This document shows positions 23,281 through 27,584 of a stretch of DNA of 27,584 nucleotides, in pieces. The stretch is taken from NCBI GenBank assembly GCA_005788145.1, contig SXYY01000168.1, positions 1-27,584 of the forward strand. The letters run 5' to 3'. How positions within the stretch are numbered: position 1 is the stretch's first letter; each line of letters starts with the position of its first letter. The notes under the pieces are model-generated. The model searched no databases. It was not told the DNA's origin and saw only the letters and a program-made list of their open reading frames with translations. Source of the stretch: Bacteroidota bacterium. Lineage in GTDB: Bacteria > Bacteroidota > Bacteroidia > NS11-12g > UBA955. A program made the position numbers and the translations under genes.

Positions 23281-26200
23281 ATGATCAATTTTCATCCCAT
23301 GAAATCACCATTACGAACAAAAAGTATCGCTTGCGTCATTTTGTTTTTGGCTCAATTTGCATCGCCGTTAAAAGCAACCCATTACACATTTGGGAGTGAA
23401 GTTTGGGCCACCCACATCACCAAGAACAAATACGAAATCAGCTACCGCGCATATAGAATGTGCGGCGCAACTACTTCAGCGCCTTCATCTGTCCCTGTGG
23501 TTGCTTACGGAGGTACGAGTGCTGCATGTGGAACAGTGTCATTGACGGCTTCACTGATTTCCAGTTCGGCGATCGGACCGAAATGCTCCACCGCCATTGA
23601 TTGTGATAAAAGCTATTTATTCAGAGAGCATATATACAAATGCACGGCCGATTTAGACAGTTCCATTTTTAAAACGATCCTGTCGGGGAGTACTTGTAAG
23701 AACATCACATTCGCTGTTTATGGATACTTGTACCCCACCATGTTGCCTTGTTTTAATTGGGATGCCTATTCCGCAACCACCATTTATTTGGAAAATTTGG
23801 CCAATTGTTCCAAAACCACCAATAAACCTCCCGCGAGAATGTTTGATCCGCTCAGAATCATCCAAGTAGACAGAAGCACAATCTTCAATCAGGGACTTTC
23901 AGACACAGCAGAAAGAGATGTATTGCGCTATGAACTCTCGCCATCCAATTGGGATTTACCCTATAAAAATAGAACGTGCGTAAACACGCCAACCAAAGAC
24001 CTAAGTCATCCATTCACACCAACATGTGCCGCAACAACCTTGTGTAGTTCAAACATCAAAACCAATCCCGTTCGCGGCACCTACTTCGATACAACAGACG
24101 GCGTTTTCATCTTCACACCCAGTGTGGTTGATGAAATCGGCGTGGCCTGCGTGAAAGTAAAAGAATATCGCATCAACAAAAACGGCAAGTACACGCTCAT
24201 TGCCGAACACCAAAGAGAAATTGCCGCGGTTGTGGTGAGCGCAGCAGGTTACAATGAATCACCCAAAGCAGTGCTATCCCAAAAAACGGTTCTCAAAGTA
24301 TGCGTGGGGAATACCATCAAACAGAAATTTGTGGATTTTGATGATGTCATTGCCCCACTACAAACCGTGGCAGATAGCCTTCAAGTCATTGTACCACCAA
24401 CCTATCGCGGTGCAAGCATCAAAGTGTATAGTTCAGCAAAAAACAAGCGGAGTTTGGAATTCAATTGGACACCAACCCTGTCCGACACCTTCGCGGATGG
24501 CTATGTTTTCCCAATCAAAGTGGTGGATCTTCACTGCAGCGAACCGCTGTCAACCACTTACAACTTGATCGTGAAAGTGTACCCCACACCCACAGGAACA
24601 CCCCAAATCAGTTACAAAGGATGCAACAACCTCACCCTGAACGTGAAAAATTTCACAGGCGGTAGTGCACCCCGCGTGAGTTGGCAAGTATTGGACACCT
24701 TTGGCAAAACCATGGGAACATCGAACAAAGTCAATGACAGTCTGCGTTTGAATGGCACCGGAAAATACAAAGTACTCGCATTGTTTTCAAACGAAGGCGG
24801 TTGTTTCAAATATTGGGATACCACACTCAGCATCGTGGATACGGTCATCAATTTTGCCTTGGGCAGCAAAAAACCCTTTGCAGACACCATCAATTGTCCG
24901 AACAGCCAAATCTATCTAGAACCCAAGAACATGTCCGCACGACAGGGTTTGCTTTCCTACCAATGGTATGGCATGGACGCCTCCACCGCCGCGCAAACAA
25001 TCCAACCAAGGAGTGTCAATTTCACCAATTTGGCCAAAATCGGCACAACCAAAGGCATCAGTGTAAAAACCAATGTCGATACATCCGTACTACTGACCAT
25101 CACGGATTCCAGAGGCTGCACAGAAACGCAGCAAATGAACATCACCCAAATTTACAGCGACCCAGTAAAATGGAAACAAAAGCCATTGGCACCCATCTGC
25201 GGATCTGACCCTCCATTAAAACTGATTGACCCCATGACCAAAGACATGCTCGATGGAGGACCCAATACGCACATTCGCTGTTTGAACGGCAAGTACCTCG
25301 ACAGCATTGGACCCAATTATTACAAATTGAATCCGCCACCTGCCATTGCAGGCGTTTCTAAAATCACCCTGAATTTGTTGGCCACTTATGACACTTTGGG
25401 CTGTATCAGCAGCGATTACAACACCATCGATGTGATGTATTTGCCTCAGTTCACCCTGGCCACAACCAAGAACATTTGTAGCGGAGATTCCGCCTTTTTC
25501 CTGGCGGATGCCGTTGACAAACCCGCAAAAAATGCGCTGCCTTATGATTGGAAAATCATTGGCATGCCTTCGAAATCCATCGCCCAGTTGATGACCCTCA
25601 CAGTGGGTGGTAAAACCGGAACCCATTTGGTAACCCACTTGGACTCCATTGCAGTAGGAAATTATAAAATTCAAGCATGTACCGCCGATTCTACCATGGG
25701 CTGTCGCTCCTGCGATACAACCATCATCAGCGCCAAACCCCAAATCCGATTCCAGTACACGGGCGATACCCTCTTTTGTCCTAACGATGTCCCTGTTCGC
25801 CTGCGCGACAACATCAAACTGAGCTCGGGGGAATTGAACGATACCATCTATGGCATTTCGCTGTCGTCTTTCAACGGCAACAGCAACCCACCCAGCAACA
25901 TCCAACGCATCCTTGAAAAAAACGGCAGCATTTTCATGCCAAGGGTAGCAGTAGGTAAGGCAATATTCGCCATTGAATCGCCCAAATATTGTTACGCCGA
26001 TGGCAGCATTGGTCTGCGTATTCAGGACACAATTGCCATTACTTACACCGTGAGTCCGGATACCGTTGTCCGACTTCCCCGCACCTCCTTCACGTTTAGC
26101 GCAAATACCAACTCACCGAGCGTTTGGTGGTATTTTGGCACTGGAAACAAGGGCGACACTTCGTTGTTGGATCCCATCACATGGTCGTTTGATAGCAAAA

Positions 26201-26532
26201 TCGCCGATTATAAAGTTTCTGTAAGAAGTTTCCAAAACAATGGATGCTACGGAGAATATACACGCACGGTTTCCGTTTGGGATGTTTCAGGATTGGAAAA
26301 ATTTGATCGAGAGTCAAAAATCACCCAGGATTTGCGGATGATCTCCAACGATTGGCAATTTGACCAACTCAACATCTTCGATGCACAAGGAAAATTGGTG
26401 CACCAAACCAATGTGAACGGCGGTGCGCCCAAATTCGGCTTATCCCCAGGGATTTACACCTACAAACTCAGGGCAAATGACGGCCAAATCCGCATTGAAA
26501 AATCCGGAAAATGGTTGAACTTTGGGGAGTAA
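23281..26532 (+). CDS. Very large Cys-rich secreted protein with Bacteroidota N-terminal surface domain and atypical T9SS C-terminus
   Basis: The 1083-residue protein has a signal peptide (IACVILFLAQFASPLKA, ending near residue 33). It then reads THYTFGSEVWATHITKNKYE followed by a YRMC step. This resembles the N-terminal domain of many large Bacteroidota surface proteins (HxxGxxxxY ... Y.i.yRDC). Around residue 270, GTYFDTTDGVFIFTPSVVDEIG is the matching second conserved block. The middle (about 430-980) is a chain of Ig-like/beta-sandwich segments rich in Thr, Ser and paired Cys. The final residues (LNIFDAQGKLVHQT, SPGIYTYKLRANDG, SGKWLNF) fit the end of a type A sorting domain, but the usual PNP opening is missing. 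ATG 23281 is used; ATG 23299 would give a shorter N-region. The function is unknown. Confidence 0.85.
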   Translation: MINFHPMKSPLRTKSIACVILFLAQFASPLKATHYTFGSEVWATHITKNKYEISYRAYRMCGATTSAPSSVPVVAYGGTSAACGTVSLTASLISSSAIGPKCSTAIDCDKSYLFREHIYKCTADLDSSIFKTILSGSTCKNITFAVYGYLYPTMLPCFNWDAYSATTIYLENLANCSKTTNKPPARMFDPLRIIQVDRSTIFNQGLSDTAERDVLRYELSPSNWDLPYKNRTCVNTPTKDLSHPFTPTCAATTLCSSNIKTNPVRGTYFDTTDGVFIFTPSVVDEIGVACVKVKEYRINKNGKYTLIAEHQREIAAVVVSAAGYNESPKAVLSQKTVLKVCVGNTIKQKFVDFDDVIAPLQTVADSLQVIVPPTYRGASIKVYSSAKNKRSLEFNWTPTLSDTFADGYVFPIKVVDLHCSEPLSTTYNLIVKVYPTPTGTPQISYKGCNNLTLNVKNFTGGSAPRVSWQVLDTFGKTMGTSNKVNDSLRLNGTGKYKVLALFSNEGGCFKYWDTTLSIVDTVINFALGSKKPFADTINCPNSQIYLEPKNMSARQGLLSYQWYGMDASTAAQTIQPRSVNFTNLAKIGTTKGISVKTNVDTSVLLTITDSRGCTETQQMNITQIYSDPVKWKQKPLAPICGSDPPLKLIDPMTKDMLDGGPNTHIRCLNGKYLDSIGPNYYKLNPPPAIAGVSKITLNLLATYDTLGCISSDYNTIDVMYLPQFTLATTKNICSGDSAFFLADAVDKPAKNALPYDWKIIGMPSKSIAQLMTLTVGGKTGTHLVTHLDSIAVGNYKIQACTADSTMGCRSCDTTIISAKPQIRFQYTGDTLFCPNDVPVRLRDNIKLSSGELNDTIYGISLSSFNGNSNPPSNIQRILEKNGSIFMPRVAVGKAIFAIESPKYCYADGSIGLRIQDTIAITYTVSPDTVVRLPRTSFTFSANTNSPSVWWYFGTGNKGDTSLLDPITWSFDSKIADYKVSVRSFQNNGCYGEYTRTVSVWDVSGLEKFDRESKITQDLRMISNDWQFDQLNIFDAQGKLVHQTNVNGGAPKFGLSPGIYTYKLRANDGQIRIEKSGKWLNFGE

Positions 26533-26573
26533 AAACCTACGTCGCCCAGAAATTTTTCGCCTAGGCATTTAAT

Positions 26574-26592
26574 TATTGTATTTTTTACAATA
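26574..26592. promoter_or_regulatory. Putative operator: inverted repeat TATTGTA-N5-TACAATA
   Basis: Perfect 7-bp arms (26574-26580 and 26586-26592) enclose a T5 spacer, 36 bases before the second Nudix-type regulator. A TATATTCG sequence immediately adjoins it (26591-26598) and resembles a -7 box. This is a good candidate for autoregulation. An AT-rich terminator for the preceding gene is less likely because the stem is weak. Confidence 0.45.
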
Positions 26593-26627
26593 TATTCGCC
26601 ATCAGCGGAAAATTTTTAGGCATACGG

Positions 26628-27320
26628 ATGGATGAAAAATTTGAATCTTATTTCAAGGCAGCTGTTTCGGTAGACAACGTAGTATTTGGGTTTGATCATA
26701 CTGGGCTCAAGGTATTGTTGATTTATCGCGGTGCGGACCCATACAGAAATTGTTGGGCTTTACCGGGCGATTTGATCAGCCTCGACACCAACCTCATCGA
26801 TTCCGCCGAAAAAGTTTTGCAAGACCTAACGGGCTTGGAAGAAATCTACATGGAGCAGATTCACACTTTCGGTAAGGTTGATCGACACCCCTACGGACGT
26901 GTATTCACCGTGGCTTATTTCGCCCTGATCAAAATTGATGATTACCACCTTCACCCCTCGTCTTGGGCAGAGGAAGCGGCTTGGTTTCCAATCAGCGAAA
27001 TTCCGGATTTACCCTTCGATCACAATGAAATTCTGTCGTATGCGAAAGACCAGCTGAAGAGCAAGATTCGCCGTCAACCCATTGGATTTGAACTATTGCC
27101 AAAACACTTCACGCTCACCGAACTGCAAACTTTGTACGAGTCGATTTTGGAGACCGAGTTCGACGTGCGGAATTTCCGCAAAAAGATTTTGTCGATGGAT
27201 TTCATCACCGATACTGGGCTAAAACAGACCAGCGTAACCCATCGCCCCGCAAAATTGTACAAATACAACGCCAAGCGCTACAGCAACCTCATCAACACGG
27301 GGTTTGCTTTCGACCTTTAA
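26628..27320 (+). CDS. Nudix-related transcriptional regulator, NrtR/AraR-like (second copy), next to a GH3 gene
   Basis: The 230-residue protein is a clear paralogue of the regulator at 4707-5477. The Nudix fold spans about residues 12-150 (SVDNVVFGF, VLLIYRG, WALPGDL, EKVLQDLTGL). The Nudix-box catalytic Arg and Glu are replaced by Lys and Val, so it is probably a sensor rather than a hydrolase. The winged helix covers about 155-225 (FTLTELQTLYESIL, VRNFRKKIL). It lacks the roughly 14-residue insertion of the first copy. A secreted GH3 glycosidase gene follows 49 bases downstream on the same strand, so control of beta-glucoside use is the natural inference. The ligand is unknown. Confidence 0.85.
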   Translation: MDEKFESYFKAAVSVDNVVFGFDHTGLKVLLIYRGADPYRNCWALPGDLISLDTNLIDSAEKVLQDLTGLEEIYMEQIHTFGKVDRHPYGRVFTVAYFALIKIDDYHLHPSSWAEEAAWFPISEIPDLPFDHNEILSYAKDQLKSKIRRQPIGFELLPKHFTLTELQTLYESILETEFDVRNFRKKILSMDFITDTGLKQTSVTHRPAKLYKYNAKRYSNLINTGFAFDL

Positions 27321-27369
27321 CATTGCCGTGTCCTTTTCGATGCGATACCCCCATTCAAACAACCATTCC

Positions 27370-27584
27370 ATGATACGATTGACGATTCATCGCCACTTGC
27401 GAGGCCTTCTATTATTGATTGCCGCTTTCACTTTGGGTAACAACCAAAAGGCTATCGCCCAAAAAGCGAACACTGAAAATCCGCCTGCCCTCAGCATCCT
27501 AACCCTGGATAAAGCCATTGACGAAATGGTGGCAAAACTGAGTTTGGAACAGAAGGTGGGACAAATGACGCAAATTGACTTGGG
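27370..27584 (+). CDS. Glycoside hydrolase family 3 protein, beta-glucosidase-like (3' truncated)
   Basis: Only the first 71 codons are in the window. Residues about 10-31 form a signal peptide (GLLLLIAAFTLGNNQKAIAQ), so the protein is exported. After a short linker, LDKAIDEMVAKLSLEQKVGQ leads into MTQIDLG, the start of the GH3 N-terminal TIM-barrel domain (family pattern m-t-l-e-E-K-v-g-Q-M-t-Q). Most such enzymes are periplasmic or surface beta-glucosidases. The linkage and substrate cannot be told from this fragment. It follows the second Nudix regulator at 49 bases and is probably in its regulon. Confidence 0.85.
   Translation, partial: MIRLTIHRHLRGLLLLIAAFTLGNNQKAIAQKANTENPPALSILTLDKAIDEMVAKLSLEQKVGQMTQIDL

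Noticed and set aside
25216..25905. Minus-strand open frame (229 codons) inside the large secreted-protein gene
   Set aside because: The sense frame is continuous through 1083 codons with a signal peptide and C-terminal signal; the antisense product is low-complexity and unlike any family.
26559..26566. 8-bp palindrome GCCTAGGC before the second Nudix regulator
   Set aside because: It is short and expected by chance at this scale; the nearby 7-bp-arm repeat at 26574-26592 is a better operator candidate.
1..27584. CRISPR arrays, tRNA, rRNA, insertion sequences, phage genes
   Set aside because: I looked for regularly spaced repeats, cloverleaf-like segments, transposase or integrase proteins and found none.

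Overview
The window looks like a chromosomal segment of a Bacteroidota bacterium, probably an environmental or uncultured lineage near Chitinophagales, Sphingobacteriales or Flavobacteriales. Exact placement cannot be made from the sequence alone. The evidence is: (i) three large secreted proteins of the type IX secretion (T9SS) kind, including type A and type B C-terminal sorting domains; (ii) Nudix-derived (NrtR/AraR-like) transcription factors next to sugar genes; (iii) -7 elements of the TAnnTTTG type and no clear Shine-Dalgarno sequences; (iv) Bacteroidota-typical families such as the DUF5117/DUF4953 metalloprotease, CxC bacilliredoxin and the one-active-site ABC-F protein.

Layout. 2-1495: 3' part of a secreted zinc metalloprotease, followed by a strong terminator that lies inside a small putative secreted ORF (1498-1734), then a DUF423 membrane protein (1740-2114). 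2200-2242 is a 20-bp perfect hairpin between convergent units. 2266-4651 (minus): ABC-F ATPase followed by an FKBP-like lipoprotein. 4707-5477 (minus): a Nudix-family regulator, divergent from a carbohydrate operon at 5594-9505 (BadF-type sugar kinase, beta-phosphoglucomutase, GH65 maltose phosphorylase). 9670-14055: a three-gene O-acylation cassette (membrane-anchored SGNH protein, MBOAT acyltransferase, secreted SGNH hydrolase with a C-terminal LysM domain). A 16-bp terminator hairpin (14084-14133) separates it from two minus-strand T9SS cargo genes (16083-18926, then 14162-16063). 19138-20331: housekeeping pair gmk-nadD. 20269-23119 (minus): BASS-family transporter, LysE-family exporter, inositol-monophosphatase-like enzyme and BrxA/BrxB-type bacilliredoxin. 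23281-26532: a very large Cys-rich secreted protein. 26628-27320: a second Nudix-type regulator, followed by the 5' end of a secreted GH3 glycosidase (27370-end).

How the genes may work together. Maltose phosphorylase would release beta-glucose-1-phosphate plus glucose. Beta-phosphoglucomutase converts the first to glucose-6-phosphate, and the BadF-type kinase is positioned to phosphorylate the free glucose. The divergent Nudix regulator probably senses a sugar or sugar phosphate and binds the inverted repeats in the 116-bp divergent intergenic region. The MBOAT/SGNH/SGNH-LysM cassette is organised like polysaccharide O-acetylation systems. Its LysM domain suggests a peptidoglycan-linked target. 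Nothing in the window is a CRISPR array, phage, IS element, rRNA or tRNA that I can recognise. The strongest candidates for under-described biology are the regulator-kinase-phosphorylase cassette and the LysM-tagged O-acylation cassette.
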